Of a stretch of DNA of 37,025 nucleotides, positions 24,421 to 33,272 are shown piece after piece. Every line of letters begins with the position of its first letter. Position 1 is the stretch's first letter. The DNA comes from Prevotellaceae bacterium (GTDB taxonomy: Bacteria > Bacteroidota > Bacteroidia > Bacteroidales > UBA932), in the NCBI GenBank assembly GCA_031258195.1, contig JAIRNF010000044.1, positions 1 through 37,025 on the forward strand, read 5' to 3'. Below the pieces are notes generated by a model that was not told where the DNA came from, ran no database searches, and was given only the letters and a program-made list of their open reading frames with translations. The position numbers and the translations under genes are program-made.

Positions 24421-24493
24421 TGTCGAACGAAATGAGACATCTCCCTATTCGGTGTACTGCTGCTATTCTAGAGATATCTCACTTCGTTCGACA
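24421..24493. repeat. palindromic interspersed repeat, copy 3 (intact)
   Basis: The left arm 24421-24443 begins TGTCGAACGAAATGAGACAT and pairs with the right arm 24471-24493 at 21 of 23 positions, with a 27-base loop. It starts nine bases after the exporter stop codon. The right half recurs at 15745-15770. It resembles the mobile palindromic repeats scattered between Bacteroidota genes and can form a long hairpin in RNA. Confidence 0.7.
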
Positions 24494-24508
24494 TGGCGAG
24501 AACATTAA

Positions 24509-24542
24509 AAAGAGCAAAGATTTATAAATATCTCTGCTCTTT
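24509..24542. terminator. bidirectional terminator
   Basis: AAAGAGCAAAGAT (24509-24521) and ATCTCTGCTCTTT (24530-24542) pair at 12 of 13 positions with an eight-base loop. A-run before and T-run after suit termination on both strands, for the exporter (+) and for amn (-), which ends at 24566. Confidence 0.8.
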
Positions 24543-24565
24543 CGTTTTTAAATCTTTGTTCTATA

Positions 24566-25336
24566 CTAAAATCGTAAGTGTTTTACCGAACGACCATCTC
24601 TACGAATCAGCTTTAACGCTTCAATGCCTATTTTTATATGGTTCCCAACATATAGCTCCGATACCTTCTTATCGCTCTCTGCCGTTTTAATGCCCGATTC
24701 TATCAAAGGCTTATCAGATGCAAGAAGTAGGGCGCCTGTACTTATGTTATTGGCAAATCCTACGGTAAAGATTGTTGCAGTTTCCATATCAACAGCCATA
24801 CAACGAATCTTGAGAAGATATTCTCTAAACTCCTCGTCATGTTCCCATACACGACGGTTAGTGCTGAAAACCGTACCAGTCCAATAGTCTAAGCCAAAGT
24901 CGCGAATGTTGGTTGAAACGGCACGCTGTAAGCTAAACGCAGGCAATGCCGGGACTTCGGGCGGAAGATAGTCGTTAGAGGTACCTTCGCCACGAATAGC
25001 GGCAATGGGTAGAATTAAATCTCCCACCTTGTTTTTTTCTTTCATAATACCGCACTTACCCAGGAATAGCACTGCCTTAGGCTCTATTGCCGCCAATAAA
25101 TCCATTATTGTTGCGGCATTAGGGCTACCCATACCGTAGTTTATCATAGTAATACCATCTGCTGTAGCGCAAGGCATATTAGCATTTGGATTTACTATCT
25201 CTACATTATTCCATTCGGCAAAATCTTGCAGATAATTACGAAAATTTGTAAGTAAAATATACTCGCCAAAATCTTCAAACTTAGATCCTGTATAACGAGG
25301 GAGCCAATTGTGTATTATCTCTCCTTTAGTTTTCAT
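24566..25336 (-). CDS. amn: AMP nucleosidase
   Basis: A 256-residue enzyme of the nucleoside phosphorylase/nucleosidase fold. It hydrolyses AMP to adenine and ribose 5-phosphate. Motifs: MINYGMGSPNAATIMDLL, LFLGKCGIMK and AVDMETATIF, the last holding the ribose-binding Met-Glu pair. Bacteroidota encode this short form rather than the ~480-residue E. coli enzyme, so length alone does not suggest truncation. It has its own -7 box (TAACTTTG on the minus strand at 25356-25363) and is insulated from the V-ATPase operon by the terminator at 25382. It may recycle adenine under energy stress. Family call is good. Confidence 0.86.
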   Translation of the reverse strand: MKTKGEIIHNWLPRYTGSKFEDFGEYILLTNFRNYLQDFAEWNNVEIVNPNANMPCATADGITMINYGMGSPNAATIMDLLAAIEPKAVLFLGKCGIMKEKNKVGDLILPIAAIRGEGTSNDYLPPEVPALPAFSLQRAVSTNIRDFGLDYWTGTVFSTNRRVWEHDEEFREYLLKIRCMAVDMETATIFTVGFANNISTGALLLASDKPLIESGIKTAESDKKVSELYVGNHIKIGIEALKLIRRDGRSVKHLRF

Positions 25337-25355
25337 AGTGCTTCTCTTTAAAACA

Positions 25356-25363
25356 CAAAGTTA
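25356..25363 (-). promoter_or_regulatory. -7 promoter box for amn
   Basis: On the minus strand this reads TAACTTTG, an exact TAnnTTTG, 19 bases upstream of the amn start codon. The upstream TTTG at 25374-25377 is too close for a normal -33. Confidence 0.45.
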
Positions 25364-25381
25364 CTACTTTATGCAAATAAA

Positions 25382-25413
25382 AATTTTCCGAACCAATGCT
25401 GATTCGGAAAATT
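25382..25413 (-). terminator. terminator of the V-ATPase operon
   Basis: AATTTTCCGAA (25382-25392) and TTCGGAAAATT (25403-25413) make a perfect 11-bp stem with a ten-base loop. On the minus strand it is followed by TTTATTT and lies 18 bases past the ntpK stop. Confidence 0.88.
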
Positions 25414-25431
25414 CATAAACTTCATTCTTTA

Positions 25432-25878
25432 TTAGATAATACCGTTTACAAAGATTACGGTAAGCAGAGCAATAATAGCGTAAAGTTCGGGGAACACCGC
25501 TAATGTAAGCGTTCCTGCCATTACGTTATGTCCCTGACCAACGGCTATAATACCGTTTGAACACGTTGTTGACTGGCGGATAGCTGTAACTAAACCTACA
25601 ACACCCATTACTAAACCAGCGCCAAATATACCCGATGCTGTAAGCCACGAAATATCTTCGGTAAGCTTTGGCATAATAAAGAAGAATCCTACAAAGCCAT
25701 ATAAGCCTTGCGTACTAGGTAATGCGCTTAATGCGATGTAGCTACCAAGCGCTTCCGGACGTTTTTTTAGCGCTCCAACAGTAGCATTACCACAGTTAGA
25801 CAAAGCCCATCCACTACCTACGCAAGAAAGTACTAACATACATGCAACGCCTATATAGGCTAATAAAATCGGTTCCAT
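25432..25878 (-). CDS. ntpK: V-type ATPase subunit K (rotor ring proteolipid)
   Basis: The 148-residue protein has four transmembrane helices in two hairpins, typical of the duplicated K subunit that forms the ion-carrying ring. The ligands of the Na+ site of Enterococcus hirae NtpK (Leu61, Thr64, Gln65, Gln110, Glu139 from my knowledge of that structure) correspond to Leu53, Thr56, Gln57, Gln102 and Glu131 here, all offset by exactly eight residues (LPSTQGLYGF, AIRQS, FPELYA). This suggests the enzyme moves Na+ rather than H+. It is the last gene of the operon and is followed by a terminator. Confidence 0.94.
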   Translation of the reverse strand: MEPILLAYIGVACMLVLSCVGSGWALSNCGNATVGALKKRPEALGSYIALSALPSTQGLYGFVGFFFIMPKLTEDISWLTASGIFGAGLVMGVVGLVTAIRQSTTCSNGIIAVGQGHNVMAGTLTLAVFPELYAIIALLTVIFVNGII

Positions 25879-25904
25879 AATTTCAATAATTTAAATTTAC
25901 TATT

Positions 25905-27719
25905 TTACTTTGGTTGATTATACTTAAATGGACTATACGCTTTACCTCCTCCTTCGTATCCCGCGTTTTTAAAGAACTCTACAAAAGTAAGACGTATAGG
26001 ATGTATTAATGAGCTTAACATGCTAAGTCCGAAATTCAGGCTATGTCCGAAAATTAGAATTAAAAAACTTACGAAGAAGCCGACAACAGGAATATCCGGA
26101 GAAAGCATCTGTGCCATGTTATTGAATGCTCCGCCAAGCATACCCCCGGTTAAACCTATTGCAAACAAACGAACGTAAGAGAGTAAGTCGCCTAACAATC
26201 CGGTTGCCATATTAAACGAATTCCAGATGCCCCCTCCAAAATTAATAATCGGATTTTTACCCGGATTATTATAGAAGAAAATTGCCAGAAACGATATGCC
26301 AACTAATCCATATAACACGTATGATATCAAAGTAGGAAGAGCAACTCCAATATAAGGAAGTCCTATAACAGCGGCAAGTGAGAGTAAACCTACCAGCCAT
26401 GCTATTTTTTCTACTGCATACTTAAACCCTTTTTGCTTTGCAATATTATAGGCATCGATACCCATACCTAAGAATACCTGAATAGCACCCAAAGCAATAG
26501 AAAGTATCATTAATGTTGTATGGTCGCTTGTTTTCACATACCATCCTTTAAACGTATCAGATACCCAATTGGCATCGGTTAACGCTATGCCGAATACAGA
26601 CCCTGTAAACGATCCGAATATCAATGCCGCGACTCCCAGCCACTGCATAAGCGATGCATATGGCTTCTGGTTGAGTTTTAACTTCGGCTTAATAAGCGTG
26701 GCTATTAGCAGCAGTAATATTCCATAGCCAGCATCGCCCAAACAGAAACCAAAGAATAGCATATAGAACGGAGCAAAGAATGCTGTTACATCTACCTCTC
26801 TATAATGCGGTAACGAGTACATTTGAGTAATAGGCTCGAACAGGCGTGCAAACTTATTATTCTTCAACTTTATCGGAACGCTATCTTCTTCTTTTATCTG
26901 CTCTTCAAGGTGTAATACGCTTTGTTCATTCAAAAAATCCTCTAAGTCAGGCTGTTTATCTTCAGGTAGCCATCCTGTAAGCAGCATGATTTTATCATCG
27001 GCTTTTCCTTCCGCACTTTGTTTAGCGCTGCTATAATCGATACGGTTAGATAGCTCTACCATTTCATCTTGCAGTACAGGTACATAGCCTGCAAGCTCAT
27101 TCAAACGGTTGATAATACTTTTATATGATTCCTGTAGCCGCTGCAGCTCAGCCTCTTTGTCTTCCAACTTAGCGGTAGGCGCTTTCAGCTCTTGCGCCTG
27201 GATATTTAACGGCTCGCTGCCTTGCTGCAACACAACGAAATAAACGTTCGATTTATCTTCGTTAAGTATCTGGGTTACATATTGCTGCTCCCACTCTTCC
27301 GAATACCTTTTACGCGGCGTATAGTAAAAATGAGGCTTAAAGCCTAGCTGCTGCAAGCGTTCTATATCTGCGGGGTTTAAGCTACCCCAAACTTCTATAT
27401 CTTTAAGCTCTTTCGTAACCGACTTAATTAGAATGCCGGCTTGCTCTTGCTTATCCACAAGAACTTCGTATTTTTTAAGGATTTGCTCGCCCGTCAGCTT
27501 CTCCGACAGCTGCTTCGGCTGTTCTACTTTCAATGTCTTAAGCTTACGAACAGCAATGGCATATTGCGTATATAGGCTAAGCATTTCTTTATCCTTACCT
27601 TCCAGCGTTTTCTGGCTTCGTGTAATATCAACTACACCAAACTCTTGAAGGTGCGATAAGAAATCGTCCAAATCCTTGTAGAATACAAGAAAGGAGTATT
27701 TTTTCATCGGTACTATCAT
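25905..27719 (-). CDS. ntpI: V-type ATPase subunit I (stator)
   Basis: A 604-residue protein equivalent to the eukaryotic a subunit. The first ~310 residues are cytoplasmic and coiled-coil rich; about seven to eight transmembrane segments follow from AFFAPFYMLFFGFCLGDAGY. The essential channel arginine is seen in SYVRLFAIGLTGG (Arg517), which faces the K ring. The ATG overlaps the ntpD stop (ATGA), indicating coupled translation; Met5 is an alternative. ntpK follows after 26 bases. The size is slightly short of some family members but no domain is missing by eye. Confidence 0.94.
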   Translation of the reverse strand: MIVPMKKYSFLVFYKDLDDFLSHLQEFGVVDITRSQKTLEGKDKEMLSLYTQYAIAVRKLKTLKVEQPKQLSEKLTGEQILKKYEVLVDKQEQAGILIKSVTKELKDIEVWGSLNPADIERLQQLGFKPHFYYTPRKRYSEEWEQQYVTQILNEDKSNVYFVVLQQGSEPLNIQAQELKAPTAKLEDKEAELQRLQESYKSIINRLNELAGYVPVLQDEMVELSNRIDYSSAKQSAEGKADDKIMLLTGWLPEDKQPDLEDFLNEQSVLHLEEQIKEEDSVPIKLKNNKFARLFEPITQMYSLPHYREVDVTAFFAPFYMLFFGFCLGDAGYGILLLLIATLIKPKLKLNQKPYASLMQWLGVAALIFGSFTGSVFGIALTDANWVSDTFKGWYVKTSDHTTLMILSIALGAIQVFLGMGIDAYNIAKQKGFKYAVEKIAWLVGLLSLAAVIGLPYIGVALPTLISYVLYGLVGISFLAIFFYNNPGKNPIINFGGGIWNSFNMATGLLGDLLSYVRLFAIGLTGGMLGGAFNNMAQMLSPDIPVVGFFVSFLILIFGHSLNFGLSMLSSLIHPIRLTFVEFFKNAGYEGGGKAYSPFKYNQPK

Positions 27720-28315
27720 GATGCCGCCTCCTCTTCTTGACGTTTCTTTACTATCTTTTGCGCCGATTTAGAGAGATTTTCTTCATCCTCTAAGAAGCGT
27801 TTTATCTTTCTTATAGCATCGGTATAACCGGGAATTTGTATTTTTTCATAAAGGTTTACTTTCTGCGTAGTCTTTCTACGAGAGTAATCGAGCAACCGCA
27901 TCTTTTCTTTATATAGCTCGCTTTCTATGCTAAGCGTAGAAAGGTCTTTAAGCAGCTGCACACCATCAGCATACCAATATGGCTTACTAAATAAATTATA
28001 CGGCTTAAGACTAAACTTCAACTCTTTAAGAACAGGAATCTTTACTCCGGCAATCTTTGTTACAGATACATCCAAATCTTCTATACGAATTAAATCGGGC
28101 TCAAATTCATTCCAGAGACCACTCATATATTCGTACGAATCTATTTTTTCTTCCAACTCTTTAATCAACTGCTCAGCCTTATCTTTCGCCCGCTTAACCT
28201 CCATACGCAACGCCGACTCCTTGCTCTTAATAGAGGGCAGGGTTTTCTGTCGGATCTTAAGCTGCTTATTAAGATCGTTAAGTGATGTTTTATTATATTG
28301 AAATTTTATGGCCAT
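27716..28315 (-). CDS. ntpD: V-type ATPase subunit D (central stalk)
   Basis: A 199-residue helical protein forming the rotating shaft inside the A3B3 head. It starts AIKFQYNKTSLNDL after Met1 and has long N- and C-terminal coiled coils typical of subunit D. I chose the ATG at 28315; the frame extends to a TTG at 28333, but those six extra residues are not family-like. The end overlaps ntpI by four bases, and ntpB ends 26 bases upstream of the chosen start. No separate subunit F gene, its usual partner, is found in this operon. Confidence 0.9.
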   Translation of the reverse strand: MAIKFQYNKTSLNDLNKQLKIRQKTLPSIKSKESALRMEVKRAKDKAEQLIKELEEKIDSYEYMSGLWNEFEPDLIRIEDLDVSVTKIAGVKIPVLKELKFSLKPYNLFSKPYWYADGVQLLKDLSTLSIESELYKEKMRLLDYSRRKTTQKVNLYEKIQIPGYTDAIRKIKRFLEDEENLSKSAQKIVKKRQEEEAAS

Positions 28316-28341
28316 CCATATTTCTTTTATCAATGGAAACG

Positions 28342-29718
28342 CTAGAATAGCTGTTCTTCCGTTCTGTCTTCTTCTTTCTTTTTCTCTGTCTTTTCTTCCT
28401 GCTTAGTCCAATATTTGTCCATTAAATCTTGCTTGATAGCAACTTCAGTTTGGCTGAAATATTTACCGAATAAACTCCAAGCAGTACCCAACATTTCCGT
28501 TGCATCAATATTTACGTCAATAGAAAGAAGCTTTTTAGAATAGTCTTTTGCAAATTTCAGCGTACGTTCGTCGTAATCGCTGAGGTCGAAACCGTTTTCC
28601 TGTTTGGTTTTTGCATTTGCAGCATCGGCATACAGACGAACAGCTGCATTCATTACCTGTGGATGGTCTTCGCGTGTTTTTTTACCAATTACAAGCTGTT
28701 TTAAACGAGATAATGAACGGAAGGGATCGACAATAACTTTACCTGTATCACTATCTGTACGTAAATAAAGTTGTCCTTCGGTAATATATCCCGTATTATC
28801 GGGGACAGCGTGCGTAATATCCCCACCACTCAATGTGGTTACGGCAATAATAGTAATAGAGCCTCCATTAGGTAGCCGCACTGCTTTTTCGTATATCTTA
28901 GCAAGGTCTGAATATAACGAACCCGGCATACTATCTTTAGACGGAATCTGATCCATACGGTTGGATACAATACTCAATGCATCGGCATAAAGCGTCATAT
29001 CGGTAAGGAGTACAAGTACTTTTTCGTTTTTATCTACCGCAAAGTATTCGGCAGCGGTAAGCGCCATATCGGGAATAAGTAAACGCTCAACAGGTGCTTG
29101 CTCTGTAGTGTTTATAAAACATATAATCTTATCTAACGCTCCTGCATTTTCAAACGTTTGCTTAAAGTATAAGAAGTCATCGTTCGATAATCCCATTCCT
29201 CCAAGAATAATCTTATCTACTTTAGCACGCAACGCAACCATTGCCATTACTTCGTTATAAGGCTGATCGGAGTCGGCAAAGAACGGAATCTTTTGTCCCG
29301 ACACCAAGGCATTATTCAAGTCGATACCTGCAATACCTGTTGGAATAAACTCTGATGGTTGTTTACGACGGTAAGGGTTTACCGATGGTCCACCAATCTC
29401 ACGCTTCTCTCCATCAGGCTTCGGACCTCCCCCTATAGGATTTCCATAAGCATCGAAAAATCTACCGGCTAAGTTATCACTTACGTTGAGCGTAGGCGGT
29501 TCGCCAAAGAATACAACCTCCGAGTTAGTTGCCAGCCCTTCTGTTCCCGCAAAAATCTGTATTGTAATAGCGTCGCCATTAATTTTTACAACCTGAGCTA
29601 AACGTCCTCCTACAGTTGCCAATTCGTCATTTCCTACTCCTTTAGCCTTCATCACAACTGTTGCTTTAGTTATGTTTTCGAGCTTTGTATATATTTTTTG
29701 GAATGCTTTAGTTTCCAT
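28342..29718 (-). CDS. ntpB: V-type ATPase subunit B
   Basis: The 458-residue non-catalytic subunit alternates with subunit A in the hexameric head. It has the family landmarks VNPYRRKQPSEFIPTGIAGI, IPFFADSDQPYNE in place of a true Walker A, SNRMDQIPSKDSMPGSLYSD, and GSITIIAVTTLSGGDITHAVPD. The C-terminus is Lys/Glu rich. It lies 37 bases after ntpA and is followed closely by ntpD. Cytoplasmic peripheral complex. The call is firm. Confidence 0.95.
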   Translation of the reverse strand: METKAFQKIYTKLENITKATVVMKAKGVGNDELATVGGRLAQVVKINGDAITIQIFAGTEGLATNSEVVFFGEPPTLNVSDNLAGRFFDAYGNPIGGGPKPDGEKREIGGPSVNPYRRKQPSEFIPTGIAGIDLNNALVSGQKIPFFADSDQPYNEVMAMVALRAKVDKIILGGMGLSNDDFLYFKQTFENAGALDKIICFINTTEQAPVERLLIPDMALTAAEYFAVDKNEKVLVLLTDMTLYADALSIVSNRMDQIPSKDSMPGSLYSDLAKIYEKAVRLPNGGSITIIAVTTLSGGDITHAVPDNTGYITEGQLYLRTDSDTGKVIVDPFRSLSRLKQLVIGKKTREDHPQVMNAAVRLYADAANAKTKQENGFDLSDYDERTLKFAKDYSKKLLSIDVNIDATEMLGTAWSLFGKYFSQTEVAIKQDLMDKYWTKQEEKTEKKKEEDRTEEQLF

Positions 29719-29755
29719 ATTTTATATTTTGTTTTGTTCTAATTTATCGGGTTTA

Positions 29756-31513
29756 TTAGGCTGTTGCTTGCTTTTCTATTAGGCTATCTACGTTCTTTTC
29801 GTACTTCTTATAGGCTTCGCTTTCGTACTCAGAATAGTTCATCTGGCGAAATGCGTTAATCAGCGTTTTATAGAAATCGACGCATTCTTCAAAATTTGCA
29901 AAGCCGAACTCCTTTCTACAGATACCAATAACTTTATTAAACATATAGCGCTGGCGCTCCATAGAGTTATTTCCGTCAATTTTATCGAATGCATCCTGCT
30001 GCAAAATTACAAAGTCCAATAACTCCGATTTCCAGTATCTATCGTGATAAATAACAGGTACACCATCGTCTCCAAGAATATTAATCTGTTCGTATGATTC
30101 TTTTCCACGAAGCACATAGTTCTTTCCCTCGTGTACTTTTGCTACCCATCCTTTCTCTACTCGTTCGTCAAGGTATGATATAATTTCAGGATACTCCAAA
30201 TACTTAGAGTAGCTGTCAACAGGATCGATGGCAGGATAGCGTTTACTATCCGAACGCCCTTGCGATAGGGCATAGAAACAGCGCGCCGTTTTCTTCGTTG
30301 CTTCTGTTACGGGTTCTTTAAGATTACCACCCGCAGGTGATACCGTACCGATAAACGTTACAGAACCTGTTTCTCCATTTTCGAGAATTACATAGCCCGA
30401 ACGGGCATAGTAGCTGGAAATAATGGCTGACAAATCCATAGGGAAGGCATCTGCACCCGGCAGCTCTTCCAAGCGGTTAGACATCTCGCGCAATGCCTGT
30501 GCCCAACGTGAAGTTGAGTCTGCTAAAAGTAGAATTCTAAGCCCCATAGAGCGATAGTATTCCCCGATTGTCATCGCAGTATAAACAGAAGCTTCGCGAG
30601 CGGCAACAGGCATGTTAGAGGTATTACATATAATAGTCATACGCTCCATTAGCTTATGTCCGGTACGCGGATCTTCGAGCTCAGGAAACTCCGTAAATAT
30701 TTCAACTACCTCGTTCGCACGCTCACCACAAGCAGCCATAATGATAATATCAGCTTCTGCCTGTTTAGATATTGCATGCTGTAATACTGTTTTACCGCTA
30801 CCGAAAGGTCCTGGAATAAAACCTGTACCACCCTCTGCTATAGGATTAAACGTATCGATAACACGTACGCCTGTTTCCATAATCTTAACAGGGCGTGGTT
30901 TTTCTTTATATGCCGTAATTGCAATTTTTACAGGCCATTTTTGAACCATGTTCAGCTCATGCTCATTTCCTTCTTCATCTGTAACAACGGCAATTTTATC
31001 AACTATCGTTAGCTCGCTTTCTTCGGCAATCCACTTAACAGTATAAGTACCTTCGAACTTAAAAGGCACCATGATTTTATGCATAATCCAGTTTTCAGGA
31101 ACTTCACCCAGCCAGCTGCCTGCCTTAGCTTTATCGCCAACTTTAGCTATAGGCTTAAACTTCCACTTCTTTTCTTCGTCCAGTGGTGTAGTATATTCTC
31201 CACGCTTTAAGAATACACCTTCCATTTTTTCGAGGTCGTTCTGTAAACCATCGTAATTCTTCGATAGCAAGCCCGGAGCAAGAGTCAGCTCAAGCATGTG
31301 ACCCTCAAATTCTACAGGAGCACCAACTTTAAGACCGCGTGTACTCTCAAAAACCTGAACATAAGCTATCTCACCAATAACTTTAATTACTTCTGCCATT
31401 AGCTTTACACCACGAAGCTCTATAAAACAGATTTCGTTCTGAGCGACTGGTCCGTCAACCTTTACGGTTACTAAGTTGGCTGTAATTCCTGTAACTATTC
31501 CTTTTGTCTTCAT
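29756..31513 (-). CDS. ntpA: V-type ATPase subunit A (catalytic)
   Basis: The 585-residue catalytic subunit carries the Walker A motif GPFGSGKT at 235-242 (Lys241), the arginine-rich ADSTSRWAQALREMSNRLEE segment with nearby catalytic residues, and the A-type 'non-homologous' insertion between about residues 110 and 200. Depending on conditions it hydrolyses ATP to pump ions or makes ATP from the gradient. DUF2764 lies 38 bases upstream and ntpB 37 bases downstream, in the order usual for Bacteroidota. No frameshift or missing motif is seen. Confidence 0.96.
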   Translation of the reverse strand: MKTKGIVTGITANLVTVKVDGPVAQNEICFIELRGVKLMAEVIKVIGEIAYVQVFESTRGLKVGAPVEFEGHMLELTLAPGLLSKNYDGLQNDLEKMEGVFLKRGEYTTPLDEEKKWKFKPIAKVGDKAKAGSWLGEVPENWIMHKIMVPFKFEGTYTVKWIAEESELTIVDKIAVVTDEEGNEHELNMVQKWPVKIAITAYKEKPRPVKIMETGVRVIDTFNPIAEGGTGFIPGPFGSGKTVLQHAISKQAEADIIIMAACGERANEVVEIFTEFPELEDPRTGHKLMERMTIICNTSNMPVAAREASVYTAMTIGEYYRSMGLRILLLADSTSRWAQALREMSNRLEELPGADAFPMDLSAIISSYYARSGYVILENGETGSVTFIGTVSPAGGNLKEPVTEATKKTARCFYALSQGRSDSKRYPAIDPVDSYSKYLEYPEIISYLDERVEKGWVAKVHEGKNYVLRGKESYEQINILGDDGVPVIYHDRYWKSELLDFVILQQDAFDKIDGNNSMERQRYMFNKVIGICRKEFGFANFEECVDFYKTLINAFRQMNYSEYESEAYKKYEKNVDSLIEKQATA

Positions 31514-31551
31514 TCGTTATTATTTTCTTCTGTATGCCAAACGTTATTACA

Positions 31552-32439
31552 CTATCTACGATCTACCCCTCTTAAAACAGGGTCTTGCGATAATGCCTGC
31601 TGTATATCAAATTCGGCTTGTATATCCTTTAGTATTTGTCTAAACATAGCTGTGCCTATTTTTTTGTCGAGCCTTAACCAACGATCTACGATATCGGCTC
31701 TCAGTAAAAGCGATAGCACAAAATCTATATCAAAGTAATGGTTTACGGAAAGGTTATCTGCCAGTTCTAACCGTAATGTATCTAGCTGGCGTTCGCGCTC
31801 CAGCATATCCGAAACTTCTGCTATTTGTAGCAGCCTATCCATATAGTCGATTTCGGGACGAAGCCCAAAATCGGTAGCGGTGCTTTTTGCCAGCGCATCT
31901 ATAACTTCTCCTTCCCCTATCAGCACCTTCTCCCTATCCATTCCTAAACGACGCGCCGATATTGCAGCCAAGATGTTTCGGATATCCCTGTCGATAGTAA
32001 ACCAATCTCTAATAAACTTATTGCGGGAGGTTGTTGCCTTGTTATAGAATTGAGTGTATAGATAAACTTCCGGTTCGCTATGAATATACTCGTGCCGAGC
32101 TTGCTCTTCTTCGTCTTCTGCTTCTACCTTACCTTTATATATAGCTACAAAATCGCCCATAAAAGACGGTAGTCTTTTCTTAGGACGTTCAATAGCAATA
32201 TCGAACTGCTCTTCTGTAAATCGACCTTTTTCGGAAAACGGAAGCTTACGCTCTAAAATTTTGTTCGGCAGATTGTTTATATCATATGGGGTAAACAGCA
32301 TATCAACATAGGCATAATCTGAGGCAGGAATATTCTCTTTTACCTCTTCTTTAAGCGCAAGTATATTGACATCTTTCTGCTCAAGATCAAAAGCAATTTT
32401 GGGCAGGCTTGCCACCAAATAGTAATAGTTCGAACTCAT
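31552..32439 (-). CDS. DUF2764 protein, probable V-ATPase C-like subunit
   Basis: A 295-residue soluble protein beginning SSNYYYLVASLPKI, the N-terminus of DUF2764 proteins, which occur between subunits E and A in Bacteroidota V-ATPase operons. It is mostly helical, with RNKFIRDWFTIDRDIRNILA in the middle and a paired Arg end. Subunit C, which joins the stalk to the membrane part, is missing from this operon, and DUF2764 occupies its place. That it is a divergent C subunit is an inference from position, size and helical content, not from direct similarity that I could verify. Gap to ntpE 26 bases. Confidence 0.75.
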   Translation of the reverse strand: MSSNYYYLVASLPKIAFDLEQKDVNILALKEEVKENIPASDYAYVDMLFTPYDINNLPNKILERKLPFSEKGRFTEEQFDIAIERPKKRLPSFMGDFVAIYKGKVEAEDEEEQARHEYIHSEPEVYLYTQFYNKATTSRNKFIRDWFTIDRDIRNILAAISARRLGMDREKVLIGEGEVIDALAKSTATDFGLRPEIDYMDRLLQIAEVSDMLERERQLDTLRLELADNLSVNHYFDIDFVLSLLLRADIVDRWLRLDKKIGTAMFRQILKDIQAEFDIQQALSQDPVLRGVDRR

Positions 32440-32465
32440 AGTAAATAACTATTTACGGCAGATGC

Positions 32466-33080
32466 CTATTTACTAAAAAGGAGCTCTTGAACTGTAGGTC
32501 GCAAGTACTCTTTAAATAGATTTTCGAAATCGTTACCTGTAAAACTGATATAGTAGCCTTTATCTTTTAGCCCAATACGGAAGCCTTCTTTCACCGTTTT
32601 ACTATACTGAATATCTACGCCATTTTTAAGCAACTTCTGAATTTTATCGGCTGTAAAATCATTCAAATCTTTTTTCTTGTCTTCGGGAAGTAAAACAGCT
32701 AACCCTATGCTATTTTCAGAATCGGGCGAGAATTGACCTATTGCTGTTTTAATTACCTCTTTTATAAAGTCCGTATCATTAAATGCAGTCTTTGTAGGTT
32801 CGGTAATAGCCTTTGTCATTAAGGTTTCTTCTATCGACCGCTTAACTTGCTCTACCATCTGGCGACCTGCTAAACGAATTTCGGCATCGGCATTTTTCTT
32901 TACATCTTCGGCATCTTTATTTGCCTTATTGATAATTTGCTTAGCTTCTTCTTTAGCATTATCTAGCATCTTCTTTACCTCTTCGCGCGTTTTAGCTAAT
33001 AAGTTGTCAGCATCTTGTTGCCCTTTCGATAGACCTTCGTTGTATAATTTATCGGTTAATTCTTGCAATTTATTTTGCAT
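32466..33080 (-). CDS. ntpE: V-type ATPase subunit E (peripheral stalk)
   Basis: The 204-residue protein has a long N-terminal charged helix rich in Lys, Glu and Ala (residues about 5-85, AKTREEVKKMLDNAKEEAKQ) and a globular C-terminal domain near 100-204 ending YLRPTVQELLFSK, the standard layout of subunit E that ties the head to the membrane part. It is the first gene of the operon. No separate subunit G/H (its coiled-coil partner) is present. A -7 box lies 27 bases upstream of the start. Confidence 0.88.
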   Translation of the reverse strand: MQNKLQELTDKLYNEGLSKGQQDADNLLAKTREEVKKMLDNAKEEAKQIINKANKDAEDVKKNADAEIRLAGRQMVEQVKRSIEETLMTKAITEPTKTAFNDTDFIKEVIKTAIGQFSPDSENSIGLAVLLPEDKKKDLNDFTADKIQKLLKNGVDIQYSKTVKEGFRIGLKDKGYYISFTGNDFENLFKEYLRPTVQELLFSK

Positions 33081-33106
33081 AATCTTGTTGATTTATGTGA
33101 TGAATA

Positions 33107-33114
33107 CAAATATA
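33107..33114 (-). promoter_or_regulatory. -7 promoter box for the V-ATPase operon
   Basis: On the minus strand TATATTTG, matching TAnnTTTG, lies 26 bases before the ntpE start. No -33 TTTG is seen at the usual distance. The gene-free stretch 33081-33407 otherwise holds the promoter and leader of the broken lipoprotein gene on the plus strand. Confidence 0.45.
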
Positions 33115-33258
33115 AATAGATTTAACGCTTAAAATGTTTACTCTACATTAATATTTTATTAAGTCCGCTATATCAAAAACGAACTAGACACCCCTTAAAT
33201 TATCCTTATAATGACAATTTAGCTGAATCTGATAACCAACATAAAAGAATAAGTATTG

Positions 33259-33266
33259 TACCTTTG
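33259..33266 (+). promoter_or_regulatory. -7 promoter box upstream of the broken lipoprotein gene
   Basis: TACCTTTG, an exact TAnnTTTG, places the transcript start near 33272, directly at the base of the inverted repeat that follows. The leader to the ATG at 33408 would be about 135 bases long, unusual for this window. Confidence 0.55.
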
Positions 33267-33272
33267 CGCCAA

